The notes below the pieces were generated by a model. The model saw only the letters and a list, made by a program, of their open reading frames with translations, made no database searches and was not told where the DNA came from. Shown piece by piece: positions 1 to 9,118 of a stretch of 54,935 bases of DNA (positions are counted from its first letter, which is position 1; every line of letters starts with the position of its first letter). The position numbers and the translations under genes are program-made. This DNA is from JBFELO01 sp041552055 (GTDB taxonomy: Bacteria; Acidobacteriota; Thermoanaerobaculia; Thermoanaerobaculales; Sulfomarinibacteraceae), in NCBI GenBank assembly GCA_041552055.1, contig JBFELO010000013.1, positions 1 through 54,935 on the forward strand, in the 5' to 3' direction.

Positions 1-2514
1 GCCGCCGAGCAGCGCGAGCACGAAGCCGGCATGTCGGTCACCGTGCTCGCGCCCGACGCGCAGTCCGGAGCAGACACCGAATGAAACGAATCGAGCCGCC
101 AGCCGAGTCGCCGCGAGGTCGCGGACCGTGACGTAACCGTCGCTCATCCTCAAGCCCGAGGCGAACGGGAGCCCGTCGAGGAACACGGCGTGGCCGGCGA
201 GGTGTACGAGCTCATGGGTCTCCAGCAGGGCCAGGAACTCGTCACGGGTTGTCGTCGCGGCGACGGTCGCTGCCGGAGCCAGGGTCGCCAGGTCGCTGAT
301 CTCACGTTCGACCATGGGCAGGGTCGATGAGGGCGTACCCCCCAGGGCGATCGACTGTGGACGGCGCGCGGGCTCGCGCAGCAGCAGGGCGGCCGACTCC
401 GCGCCGGGCAGAAGGGTCAGCTGCAATCGATCGACGAGGTGGTCGCCGGAGCCGACCGGCAACGCCGCCCAGGGCACCTGGACGAGGCCGGCGTGGGGAG
501 CGATCCACAGCCGGTCAATCGCTGACAGGGGGATCACGTCGAACAGCAGTTCGCTGAGTCGGTTGAGACGGTCTTCGAGTGCCGCGTGGTGCCGCGGCGC
601 CGCCTGACCTCCGAGCCAGGACTGCGCATCGACGTGAAACTGAACGGAATCGAGGAGCTCCTCCACCACCGAAGCCCGGCCGTCGAGGCGGTGGACGCTG
701 AGTTTTCCTGCTCGCGCGTGGAAAACGACCAGGTCGCCCCGGTGGGAAAGGTACTCGACGAATGCGTCATCGGGCGGCAGCATGCGGATGAGCTCGTCGA
801 CGGTATCGATGACGTCCCGCCGCGCCGGGATCGGCAGTCGGCGCGCCAGCTCCATCTCGGCGCGACGAAGATCGGTCTCCAGGACCTGGATGGTTCCGTG
901 CAGCCGGAGGCCGGACCGGCGGACTCGGGGCTCGTCGCCGCCTTCCACCTCGTGGAGCAACGCCGCCAGCTGGCTTCGGAGATCGTGCCATCGCCGGACC
1001 GACTCGTCATCCCCCTCTCCCGTGCGTCTGGTCAACTCGTCGAGCAGCCATCCGGCGCGGAGACGGCCGGCGACGCCCAGCGCTCGCCTGCGGTCTTCGG
1101 TGCGGTTTCGTTCCAGGAGGGCGCCCAGATAATCCAAGTACACATCGCTCCGAAGCGACAGGAACGCCTGACGGTCTGCGATAGCTGCGAGTCGGCCGTG
1201 GACCAGGTCCGCGGATCGTGATGCCCGCGCCAGGTGGCTCACCGAGCGAGGACCCCCGGCGCGGCCGAGCACGTGGTGTGCGACCATGCGGGTCCACGGT
1301 GACACGCCGCGGCCTCGCAACGCCTCGCGTGCCAGCTCGCGGGCGCGGAAGCGCCGACCGCGATCCAGAGCGCGGCGGGCCGCCCAGGCGAGGCCGAGCC
1401 GTCCCCGATGGGTGTGCCCCGAGCGGAGGAGCCTGCGGGCGGCTCGAGAGACCATGCCGGGATCACACGTCTGGTCGAGCTGGGCGACGTCGACGAGCAG
1501 CAGGTCGCGCTGGACGCCGTGATGGCGTCCACGGAGGTCGGCCGTGACACGGCGCCAGCCGTCGCCCGAGCCGTCGGCCGCGTCCAGGGTCGCCTGCAGG
1601 CACATGGCGCGTACCAGCTCCCGCTCGAGCCCGAGATCTCGTGCCGTGGCGACCACCGTCTCGACCCGACCGCGCGCGCCGGCAACGTCGCCGAGCGTGG
1701 CCTCCGCATGTGCCAGGTCGATCGCCGCCGTTACCAGGACCGCGTCGTGGCCGGTGACGCGAGCCTGGTCGATGACCCTCTGCCAGCGGGCGAGCGCGGC
1801 GTCCGCCCGGCCGGAGTTGAACTCCACCTCGGCGAGGTTGAGCTCGGCCTGCAGTGCGAATGCGTCGAGTCCGTGCTCGCGCGCCTCTTGGGCGACTCGC
1901 CTGAGTTCGTCGGCGGCTTCCGTGAACCGGCCCTCCATCGCCGCGACGCCGGCCAGGTTGGCGTCGGCCGCCAGTCTGCGCAGCGAGCCGGGGTCGAGGT
2001 CCCTGCGCGCACGGCGCCACAGGTCGCGCGCCGTCGCGACATGATCGGCCGCGTCCTCGGCGCAGGCGAGGTTGAGCAAGGCCGCAGCGGCTCGCTCACG
2101 GTCGCCCCGGTTGCGAAAGTTGCGGTCGAGGCGTCGGGCGAGACGACGGGCCCGGTCGAGCTCGAACCTCTCGCCGTGGAGGTCCACCAGCAGCAGCCGG
2201 ACGCGATCGGCTGCCGACGGGTCGCCGGCGGCGCTGAACCGCCTCGCGGCTTCCCGGAGGGTCGGTTCGGCGGCCGAGACCTCTCCACCGAGGTACAGTG
2301 CCGCACCGCCCGCCCATCGCGCGCAGGCGGTCATGACCTCGTCGTCGAGTCGAATGCGCGCGAGATCTCGACCCCACCTGCGAGCCTTGCCCGGTTCCGA
2401 CCGCGCGAGGTGCTCGACGCGACGCAGCAACTGCTCGCCGGCCTGCATCGGGCCTGCGGTTTCGAGCAGGCGGCGCGTCTCCGGCGGCAGCGGGTCAGGT
2501 CCCTGGACGGTCAT
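1..2514 (-). CDS. TPR-CHAT caspase-like protease, C-terminus cut by window edge
   Basis: At least 838 codons are open on the minus strand from an ATG at 2514 to the window edge; I checked many of the in-frame codons across the span and found no stop. The first ~560 residues are Ala/Arg/Leu-rich helical repeats of TPR type (for example AALLNLACAEDAADH, ALQAELNLAEVEFNSG). The last ~240 match the CHAT fold: WIAPHAGLVQVPWAALP, the His motif LVHLAGHAVF (likely catalytic H775), and FVSFGVCSGL with the candidate nucleophile C815. CHAT proteins are caspase-like cysteine peptidases, as in Csx29 and separase relatives. The start lies 20 nt inside the end of the anti-sigma gene, with a GGGGA Shine-Dalgarno, so it is translationally coupled in the sigma operon. 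No signal peptide or membrane span is seen, so it is cytosolic. Family assignment is firm; the substrate is inference. The C-terminal end is missing. Confidence 0.88.
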   Translation of the reverse strand, partial: MTVQGPDPLPPETRRLLETAGPMQAGEQLLRRVEHLARSEPGKARRWGRDLARIRLDDEVMTACARWAGGAALYLGGEVSAAEPTLREAARRFSAAGDPSAADRVRLLLVDLHGERFELDRARRLARRLDRNFRNRGDRERAAAALLNLACAEDAADHVATARDLWRRARRDLDPGSLRRLAADANLAGVAAMEGRFTEAADELRRVAQEAREHGLDAFALQAELNLAEVEFNSGRADAALARWQRVIDQARVTGHDAVLVTAAIDLAHAEATLGDVAGARGRVETVVATARDLGLERELVRAMCLQATLDAADGSGDGWRRVTADLRGRHHGVQRDLLLVDVAQLDQTCDPGMVSRAARRLLRSGHTHRGRLGLAWAARRALDRGRRFRARELAREALRGRGVSPWTRMVAHHVLGRAGGPRSVSHLARASRSADLVHGRLAAIADRQAFLSLRSDVYLDYLGALLERNRTEDRRRALGVAGRLRAGWLLDELTRRTGEGDDESVRRWHDLRSQLAALLHEVEGGDEPRVRRSGLRLHGTIQVLETDLRRAEMELARRLPIPARRDVIDTVDELIRMLPPDDAFVEYLSHRGDLVVFHARAGKLSVHRLDGRASVVEELLDSVQFHVDAQSWLGGQAAPRHHAALEDRLNRLSELLFDVIPLSAIDRLWIAPHAGLVQVPWAALPVGSGDHLVDRLQLTLLPGAESAALLLREPARRPQSIALGGTPSSTLPMVEREISDLATLAPAATVAATTTRDEFLALLETHELVHLAGHAVFLDGLPFASGLRMSDGYVTVRDLAATRLAARFVSFGVCSGLRVGREHGDRHAGFVLALLGG

Positions 2515-3091
2515 CCGTGTCCCCGATGTCCAGGTTTTTTAGATCGATGCGGGCGTCGCCGACCAGGCAGGTCGCGTCGTAGGCCCCGGCAGGCACGCCG
2601 GGAAGGTGAAACTCACCGTAGCTGTCGAGTTGACTGCGTTCGCCAAATCCCAGGTCAGACGTCAGCAGCAATTCGCCGCCCCGCACCTCGGCGCCGGTCA
2701 GCTGCCCGTGAATGTCGTACAGGTCCGCGGCGCCTGACGGCCTGATCTGGATCACGAGGCTCCAAGGGCCGGCCCGATACTCCTCGAACGTCGTCGACAG
2801 GCTACCCCGCGCGGCGACCGCAACGGGCGTCGGCTCGGACCGGCGAACGAGTCGCGCGAGCCAGCTCTGCCGCGCCGGTGTCGGCCCATAATGCCGAAAC
2901 ATCGATCGCAGGTTGTGGAGCTCGCTCTCGGTCAAGGCATTCGACTCGATGTCCCGCAGGTCATCAAGCCGACGCCGCCAGGCTTCGAGGTCTTCTTGGC
3001 ACCGGATACATCCCTCCAGATGAGTCTGGTCCCGACCCGTCGCTGTGCCGTTGAGAGCGGAGATGATGTGGTCGATGTCGAGATGTCTCAT
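2495..3091 (-). CDS. soluble zinc-finger anti-sigma-like protein
   Basis: 198 residues starting at MRHLDIDHI. The ATG lies 2 nt after the sigma-factor stop and has GAGGGG upstream; an in-frame GTG at 3103 is an alternative. The N-terminus carries the HxxxCxxC zinc-binding motif of zf-HC2 anti-sigma factors (H24, C28, C31) followed by a charged helix (QEDLEAWRRRLDDLRDIE). Unlike classical ECF anti-sigma factors it has no transmembrane helix. The second half is a beta-rich domain (PWSLVIQIRPSG, LPGVPAGAYDATCLVGD) resembling small carboxypeptidase-regulatory-like folds. It lies between an ECF sigma factor and a CHAT protease, so it plausibly holds the sigma factor and could be the protease's target. 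That role is inferred; the motif and gene order are seen directly. Confidence 0.8.
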   Translation of the reverse strand: MRHLDIDHIISALNGTATGRDQTHLEGCIRCQEDLEAWRRRLDDLRDIESNALTESELHNLRSMFRHYGPTPARQSWLARLVRRSEPTPVAVAARGSLSTTFEEYRAGPWSLVIQIRPSGAADLYDIHGQLTGAEVRGGELLLTSDLGFGERSQLDSYGEFHLPGVPAGAYDATCLVGDARIDLKNLDIGDTDDRPGT

Positions 3092-3092
3092 G

Positions 3093-3704
3093 TCACCCCT
3101 CACCCTGTAAGTGTGCGCTCGGAGACGCCTGAGACAGGTTCTCGATGATTTTCCTCAGGCGACGGAGGCAGCGCGTGCGGATGGGGCCGACCGAGGTCGG
3201 TGAGAGGCCCTCCGACTCCGCGACCTGTTGGTAGGTCGCTGGAGGTTCCTGGAGGTCGAGGCTCCGAATCAGGCGCCGGCACCGCTCGTCGAGGTCGAGC
3301 ATCGCGCGGCGCAACATGACGAGCTCCTGGTCGCGTTGGTACAGCATGCCAGGGTCCGCGTGATCGACCGAGGACCAGGGATGGAGCTCCTCCGCGGGTC
3401 GTCGGCTGCGAATCAGCGCGAGCGCCTGGAACCGCGCCGTGCCCGCCAGCCACCCTGGTAGCTTGGCGGGATCACGCAGCTGGTCGAGGCGTTGTACGGC
3501 GACCAGCGCGACCCGCTGCAGGACGTCGCTGGCCTCCTCGGCATCGCATCCGACACGTCGGGCTACCGATTTGACCAGCGGGCCGTACCGATGCCACAGC
3601 TCGACCCAGGAGTCTTCGTCGTCGGCGAGACACCCTGCGACCAGACGCCGATCGCGTCGTCGAGCTGCCGCGAACGTATCCTTCGGTGAAGCCACAGCGA
3701 ACAT
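3093..3704 (-). CDS. ECF-type RNA polymerase sigma factor
   Basis: 203 residues. Region 2 is visible at about residues 35-100 (ELWHRYGPLVKSVARRVGCD, then EEASDVLQRVALVAVQRLDQ). Region 4 is at about 135-190, with the helix-turn-helix TYQQVAESEGLSPTSVGPIR followed by a basic tail (RCLRRLRKIIE). Regions 1 and 3 are absent, as expected for the ECF group. First gene of a three-gene operon with the zinc-finger protein (2 nt apart) and the TPR-CHAT protease. It should recruit RNA polymerase to a regulon not visible here. The inverted repeat just upstream could be its own control site. Confidence 0.92.
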   Translation of the reverse strand: MFAVASPKDTFAAARRRDRRLVAGCLADDEDSWVELWHRYGPLVKSVARRVGCDAEEASDVLQRVALVAVQRLDQLRDPAKLPGWLAGTARFQALALIRSRRPAEELHPWSSVDHADPGMLYQRDQELVMLRRAMLDLDERCRRLIRSLDLQEPPATYQQVAESEGLSPTSVGPIRTRCLRRLRKIIENLSQASPSAHLQGEG

Positions 3705-3709
3705 CCTAC

Positions 3710-3734
3710 ATTATCGCGATTGATTCTCGATAAT
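3710..3734 (-). promoter_or_regulatory. inverted repeat upstream of the sigma gene
   Basis: ATTATCG and CGATAAT form perfect 7-bp arms separated by 11 bp, beginning 6 nt upstream of the sigma-factor start codon. The region is AT-rich against a high-GC background and includes a GATAAT hexamer on the coding strand 5 nt before the ATG. It could be an operator, or the -10 of a leaderless or near-leaderless promoter. Function is inferred. Confidence 0.35.
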
Positions 3735-4133
3735 TGAAACGCCGGTGACCCACGAACGTCGCGACACGGTTTACGGACCAGATGGAGGGCTGTCACGACG
3801 CGCCGAAGACGAGTCCGGCCCATGACCATGCCGAGCGTTGTGCTCACCGTCAGTGGTTCAACGGTCGTCCGAGGTCGTGCATTCCGGGAACGCGCCCTCC
3901 GCCTGCATCCCGCTGGCAACGAATCGAGGGGCCGGGAGCGGCGGTGAGGCTGTTGGATGCCCGGCGCCGCACCGGCCGCGACGAGCTGTGAAACGGCAAG
4001 GGCGGTGGGACAGATGAATGTACGTCCCACGGTACGCACCGGACATGATGATATCGTTGCCGGTCATCGGTGCCTCGGGCAGCGTTGTTGAACAACTCCG
4101 GGGTCCGAGCTGGCGGCCGGATAGAATTGATAC
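3735..4133. other. intergenic region between divergent sigma and prenyltransferase genes
   Basis: About 400 bp without a convincing gene. The short frames here lack family motifs and good ribosome sites. The only structure I see besides the promoter hexamer at 4122 is a perfect palindrome with arms GTTGTT and AACAAC around a single G at 4084-4096, which may be an operator for the prenyltransferase gene. Confidence 0.5.
4122..4127 (+). promoter_or_regulatory. -10 element (TAGAAT) for a leaderless start
   Basis: TAGAAT ends exactly 6 nt before the ATG at 4134, and no Shine-Dalgarno is present. This is the TANNNT-N6-start arrangement of leaderless transcripts. No clear -35 is seen. Confidence 0.55.
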
Positions 4134-5018
4134 ATGGCCAACCGCACGTTCTCCCTGATCCGCAGCCTGCGCCCAGAGCAGTGGCTGAAGAACGGCTTCG
4201 TGCTGGCACCAGTAGTGTTCGCCGGACGGATCGACGATCCGGTGGTGTGGCAGCGCTCGCTGCTGGCCGCGGCGGCGTTCTGCGCGGCCTCGTCGGCCAC
4301 CTACCTGGTCAACGACGTGCTCGATCGCGAGTCGGACCGGCGTCACCCCACCAAGCGGCTGCGGCCGATCGCGTCCGGGGACGTGTCGGTCGCCACCGCG
4401 CTTGCCGCGGCGGCGATGCTTGCCGCAGCGGCCCTCGTCATCGCGCTGTGGCTCGGCGGGTGGTTCCCGGCCGTGCTCGGCGGCTACCTCGTCATGACCC
4501 TGCTGTACTCGGCGTTGCTCAAGGAGGCGGTGTTCATCGACGTGCTCGTGGTGGCGATGGGGTTCGTGCTCCGGGTCGTCGGCGGTGCGGTGGCCATCGA
4601 CGTACCGATCTCCCGCTGGCTGCTGCTGTGTGCCTACCTGCTGGCACTCTACTTGGCGCTCGGCAAGCGGCGTGCGGAGCTCGTCCTGCTCGGCGAGGAG
4701 GCGGGCAACCACCGCGTGGTGCTGGGTCACTACTCGTTGCCGCTGGTGGACCAGGCGATCAGCGTGGTGCTGGGGGCCACCGTCCTCGCCTATACCCTGT
4801 ACACCGTGGCTCCCGACACGGTCGCGAAGGTCGGTTCCGAGGGTCTGATGGCGACCGTGCCGGTGGTGCTGTACGGCCTCTTCCGATACCTCTACCTGCT
4901 GCATCGCCACGAAGTCGGCGGTAGTCCGACGCGGGTGGTGTTCACGGATCGGCCGCTGCTGCTGTGCGTGCTGCTGTGGATCGTGATAGCTGCTGTGGTG
5001 ATCGGCGTTGGACGGTAA
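4134..5018 (+). CDS. UbiA-family decaprenyl-phosphate phosphoribosyltransferase-like prenyltransferase
   Basis: 294 residues with about eight to nine hydrophobic helices. The start has LRPEQWLKNGFV, typical of the decaprenyl-phosphate 5-phosphoribosyltransferase branch. The first Asp-rich motif NDVLDRESDRRHPTKRLRPI (about residues 61-80) is the Mg-diphosphate site. A second loop follows (LALGKRRAELVLL). In the family this enzyme transfers 5-phosphoribosyl diphosphate to a polyprenyl phosphate, giving a precursor for arabinose- or ribose-type lipid donors; the exact substrate here is not proven. It stands alone, divergent from the sigma operon. The first Met is preceded by a leaderless-type -10. 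Confidence 0.82.
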   Translation: MANRTFSLIRSLRPEQWLKNGFVLAPVVFAGRIDDPVVWQRSLLAAAAFCAASSATYLVNDVLDRESDRRHPTKRLRPIASGDVSVATALAAAAMLAAAALVIALWLGGWFPAVLGGYLVMTLLYSALLKEAVFIDVLVVAMGFVLRVVGGAVAIDVPISRWLLLCAYLLALYLALGKRRAELVLLGEEAGNHRVVLGHYSLPLVDQAISVVLGATVLAYTLYTVAPDTVAKVGSEGLMATVPVVLYGLFRYLYLLHRHEVGGSPTRVVFTDRPLLLCVLLWIVIAAVVIGVGR

Positions 5019-5116
5019 GGGCGAGGAGAACTCTGAGAGGGGGCCCAGATCGCCCTTCCCTCCGTCGCTGATCGCTCGTCGCTAGTGGATGGATCGACAC
5101 ACCGATGATGAGGCGA

Positions 5117-5178
5117 ATCTCGGGCGGGCGGGTGGTCCAGTGACCGGCGACCAGTGACCAGCGACCGTCGGGCGGGTG
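5117..5178. repeat. degenerate GACCAGC word repeat, copy 1
   Basis: In the spacer between the prenyltransferase and hemY, GGGCGGGTGG is followed by staggered CCAGTGACC, GGCGACCAG and TGACCAGCGACC words and closes with GGGCGGGTG. Related blocks lie near 6728 and 34123. No coding potential. Confidence 0.5.
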
Positions 5179-5202
5179 CGGGCCAGGCCCGAGACCCAAG
5201 CC

Positions 5203-6591
5203 CTACTGCGGGCGAGCGAGTCGCTCGGCGATGCGCCGCGCCGCCGTCCGGGCCTGCCTGATGCAGTCGTTGACGGAGACGCCGCGAAGGGTCGATCCGG
5301 CAATCTCGATGCCGACATCTCGGGTCGCTCTTTCGATCCGCTCGACCCGGCCGAGGTGGCCGGCGGTGTACTGGGAGATTCCCCGGGACCAGCGCACGAT
5401 CCACGTGCGGTCCGGCTCCGGATCGGTACCAAGGACATCGGCGAGCGCACGACGGACATGGGCCACGAGCTCGTCGTCTCCGAGCTCGACCGATGCAGGG
5501 GCGCGGGCGCCGCCCACCATTGTTCTCAGGAAGGCGCGTCCCGGCGGAGCCTGCCCCGGGAAGATCGCGTGACAGAACAGGGAGCCGAGAATCGGCGTCG
5601 GTTCGCAGCCGGGGACGAGGAATCCGAACCCGCGCAACGGCCGCCCGAACGCAGACTCGTCGCCATAGCTGGTCATCACGACCGCTATCGGGGCCGTCCG
5701 CATCTCGAGCAGCGGGTCGACAGCGGCGGGTGCGACGGGCTTCAGCAGTCGGGCGGTGTCTCCCGCGGGGGTGGTCAGCAACACGGCCTTCGCGGTTACC
5801 TCCGCGCTCGGCCCCCGCAGATCGTACGCCGAACCACGCGATTCCATCGTCTCGACCGGGCACGACAGCCGGAGCCTGTCTCCGAGGCGATCGGCAATCG
5901 CGGCCGGCAGCCGCCCCATACCACCGGCGAGCGTGGTCAGGGTGCCTCCAGGACCTGCCGGCCCACCGCTTCGTCGACCCTCGCGCCGCGCCTGCCGCAT
6001 CCGGGCCACGAGTGCGCGTGTCAGGGAGCCGTGCTCCGTCTCCATTGCGGCCATCCGTGGGAAGGTGGCGGCGAGCGAGAGCTGGCGCGAGTCGCCGGCG
6101 AAGACACCGGTCACCATGGCGTCGACGAGGATGTCCGCCGCGGTGGCCCCGATACGTCGACGAGCGAAGTCGAACACCGTTTCGTCACCCTCCGGTGGCT
6201 TCGGGGAGAACGGCTCGCCGAGCACCCGCAGTCGGCCGCCGAGCGGGAGCACATCCGAGGTCAGGAACGCGATCGGCGAGGTCGGGACCCGTCGCAGCCT
6301 GCCGTCTCGGACGATGAATCGATCCGCCGAGGTCTCGTCCGCCGTGACCGTTTCGTTGCCGAGGCCGATCTGGCGGACGAGTTCGATGGTGTCGGGGGCG
6401 TTGTCCAGGAAACCCTGCGGACCCCACTCGAGCGTGTGTCCGTCCTCGATTTCCGTGCGGATCTTGCCGCCCGTTCTCGCACTCGCCTCGAGGAGGGCGA
6501 CGTCTTCGATCCCGTGGTCGATCTCGAGCCAGGCCGCAGTGGCGAGTCCGGTGATCCCGCCTCCGACGATGGCAACTTGGACGTCGGTCAT
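5203..6591 (-). CDS. hemY: protoporphyrinogen oxidase (FAD-dependent, HemY/HemG type)
   Basis: 462 residues from MTDVQVAIVGGGITGL. The frame runs open 255 nt further upstream, but the Rossmann start and the -10 element fix this ATG. Residues 5-35 are the FAD-binding motif GGGITGL followed by a terminal Glu (LLEASARTGGKI). WGPQGFLDNAPDTIELV (about 57-73) and the C-terminal SVNDCIRQARTAARRI are typical of the protoporphyrinogen oxidase family. It oxidises protoporphyrinogen IX, or coproporphyrinogen III in the related branch, for haem synthesis. No other haem gene is adjacent. It reads toward the prenyltransferase (convergent). Confidence 0.9.
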   Translation of the reverse strand: MTDVQVAIVGGGITGLATAAWLEIDHGIEDVALLEASARTGGKIRTEIEDGHTLEWGPQGFLDNAPDTIELVRQIGLGNETVTADETSADRFIVRDGRLRRVPTSPIAFLTSDVLPLGGRLRVLGEPFSPKPPEGDETVFDFARRRIGATAADILVDAMVTGVFAGDSRQLSLAATFPRMAAMETEHGSLTRALVARMRQARREGRRSGGPAGPGGTLTTLAGGMGRLPAAIADRLGDRLRLSCPVETMESRGSAYDLRGPSAEVTAKAVLLTTPAGDTARLLKPVAPAAVDPLLEMRTAPIAVVMTSYGDESAFGRPLRGFGFLVPGCEPTPILGSLFCHAIFPGQAPPGRAFLRTMVGGARAPASVELGDDELVAHVRRALADVLGTDPEPDRTWIVRWSRGISQYTAGHLGRVERIERATRDVGIEIAGSTLRGVSVNDCIRQARTAARRIAERLARPQ

Positions 6592-6597
6592 CGTCAA

Positions 6598-6603
6598 AGG
6601 GTA
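6598..6603 (-). promoter_or_regulatory. -10 element (TACCCT) for a leaderless hemY start
   Basis: On the minus strand TACCCT lies exactly 6 nt before the hemY ATG, and no Shine-Dalgarno is visible. It matches TANNNT. Confidence 0.45.
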
Positions 6604-6639
6604 CCAGGATGGATGAAGGGAATCTCTCAGGACCGTTCC

Positions 6640-6780
6640 GTCATGCCCACAAGCCCACACGTCCCCAAGCCCGCAAGCCCTGGGTGGGCGGGGGCGGACG
6701 ATGGCGGTGACGGACGCGGGTTGGTGGGCGGGCGAGCGACCAGGAGCAAGCGACAAGCGACGCGGGTGGTGGTGGGGCGG
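6640..6780. repeat. word-like degenerate repeats between hemY and the response regulator
   Basis: The spacer holds two kinds of short staggered words: ACAAGCCC, CCCAAGCCC and GCAAGCCC at about 6646-6680, then GAGCGACCAGGAGCAAGCGA from about 6733, flanked by GGGCGGG and CGGGTGG. The second block resembles the spacers at 5117 and 34123; the first resembles 34450-34488. Confidence 0.5.
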
Positions 6781-6784
6781 GTCG

Positions 6785-8143
<1,359 letters not shown>

Positions 8144-8173
8144 TGGTGATGAGTATAGCCCGCCCCACGAACG

Positions 8174-9118
8174 TCACGTGCTTGCGGCACCGAGTCGCTG
8201 CAAACCGTCGCCGATCAGCGCGAGGCATATCACCAGGCTGGCGATCGCCACTCCGGGGAATACTGCCAGCCACCATCCGTCGAGCATCACCTGATGGCCC
8301 TCGGCCACCATCGAGCCCCAGGTCGGAATCGACGGCGGGACTCCGAGTCCGAGGTACGACAACGTGGCCTCGGCGATGATGATGTCCCCCATTCGCAACG
8401 CCGTGTCCTGTGCCAGCGGTCCGACGAGGTTTGGCAGGTAGTGGAGCAGTGCGATGCGGTGCGGGCGAGTGCCGCTCGAGCGGGCGGCGAGGACGAACGG
8501 CCGCGTGCGCAGGGACAGCACCTGACCGCGCACCAGGCGCGCGAGTCCCATCCATGAGGTGACACCGAGAAGCAACACCAACAGAGCGGCGCTGGGTCGG
8601 AACAGGGTGGCTGCCAGGATCATCAAGAACAACACCGGGAACGCGAGCAGGGCGTCCACGGTTCGCATCAGTAATGCGTCGACGATGCCGCCGGCACTGG
8701 CGGCGATCATTCCCACGGCCGATCCCAGGATGAGCGCCACGAAAACGGCGAAGGCCGCGATCGCCAACGAGACCCTGCCGCCGGCGAGGAGCCGACGCAG
8801 GACGTCGCGCCCGAAGCGATCGCTCCCGAGCCAGAAACGGTTGTCCTCGACGGACGCGACGCGGTCCCTTGCCAGCACGCGTCGGCGGATGTCCGTACCG
8901 ATGACGATGCTGTCTCCATCGGCAGTGACGTTCGGCGACGAGAATGCCGTTCCGTCGATCAGCGTCACTGTGGTGATGCGAGTGCCCGGGGGTTGGAGGG
9001 CTGCCCGCACGGGGTCTGGGGCCGGTGGCGTCGGCAGCACGAAAGGACCGACGGCGCAGGCGAGCGCCAGGGCGGCCACGCCGAACAGCCCCGCGCGGAG
9101 TCGCGTCGTGGCCCTCAC
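8174..9118 (-). CDS. ABC importer permease, DppC/OppC type
   Basis: 314 residues. The GTG start at 9118 overlaps the TGA of the upstream permease (GTGA); the longer open frame upstream is not supported. One N-terminal transmembrane helix is followed by a large loop carrying HWLGSDRFGRD-like sequence (WLGSDRFGRDVLRRLLAG), characteristic of DppC/OppC. Four to five more helices follow. The EAA loop is visible in VLAARSSGTRPHRIALLHYL, with SYLGLGVPPSIPTWGSM after it. With the upstream permease it forms the membrane channel of a peptide/nickel-type importer. Confidence 0.9.
   Translation of the reverse strand: MRATTRLRAGLFGVAALALACAVGPFVLPTPPAPDPVRAALQPPGTRITTVTLIDGTAFSSPNVTADGDSIVIGTDIRRRVLARDRVASVEDNRFWLGSDRFGRDVLRRLLAGGRVSLAIAAFAVFVALILGSAVGMIAASAGGIVDALLMRTVDALLAFPVLFLMILAATLFRPSAALLVLLLGVTSWMGLARLVRGQVLSLRTRPFVLAARSSGTRPHRIALLHYLPNLVGPLAQDTALRMGDIIIAEATLSYLGLGVPPSIPTWGSMVAEGHQVMLDGWWLAVFPGVAIASLVICLALIGDGLQRLGAAST

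Noticed and set aside
3782..3991. 69-codon frame in the sigma/prenyltransferase spacer
   Set aside because: No ribosome site, Arg/Pro-rich translation, and no recognisable motif.
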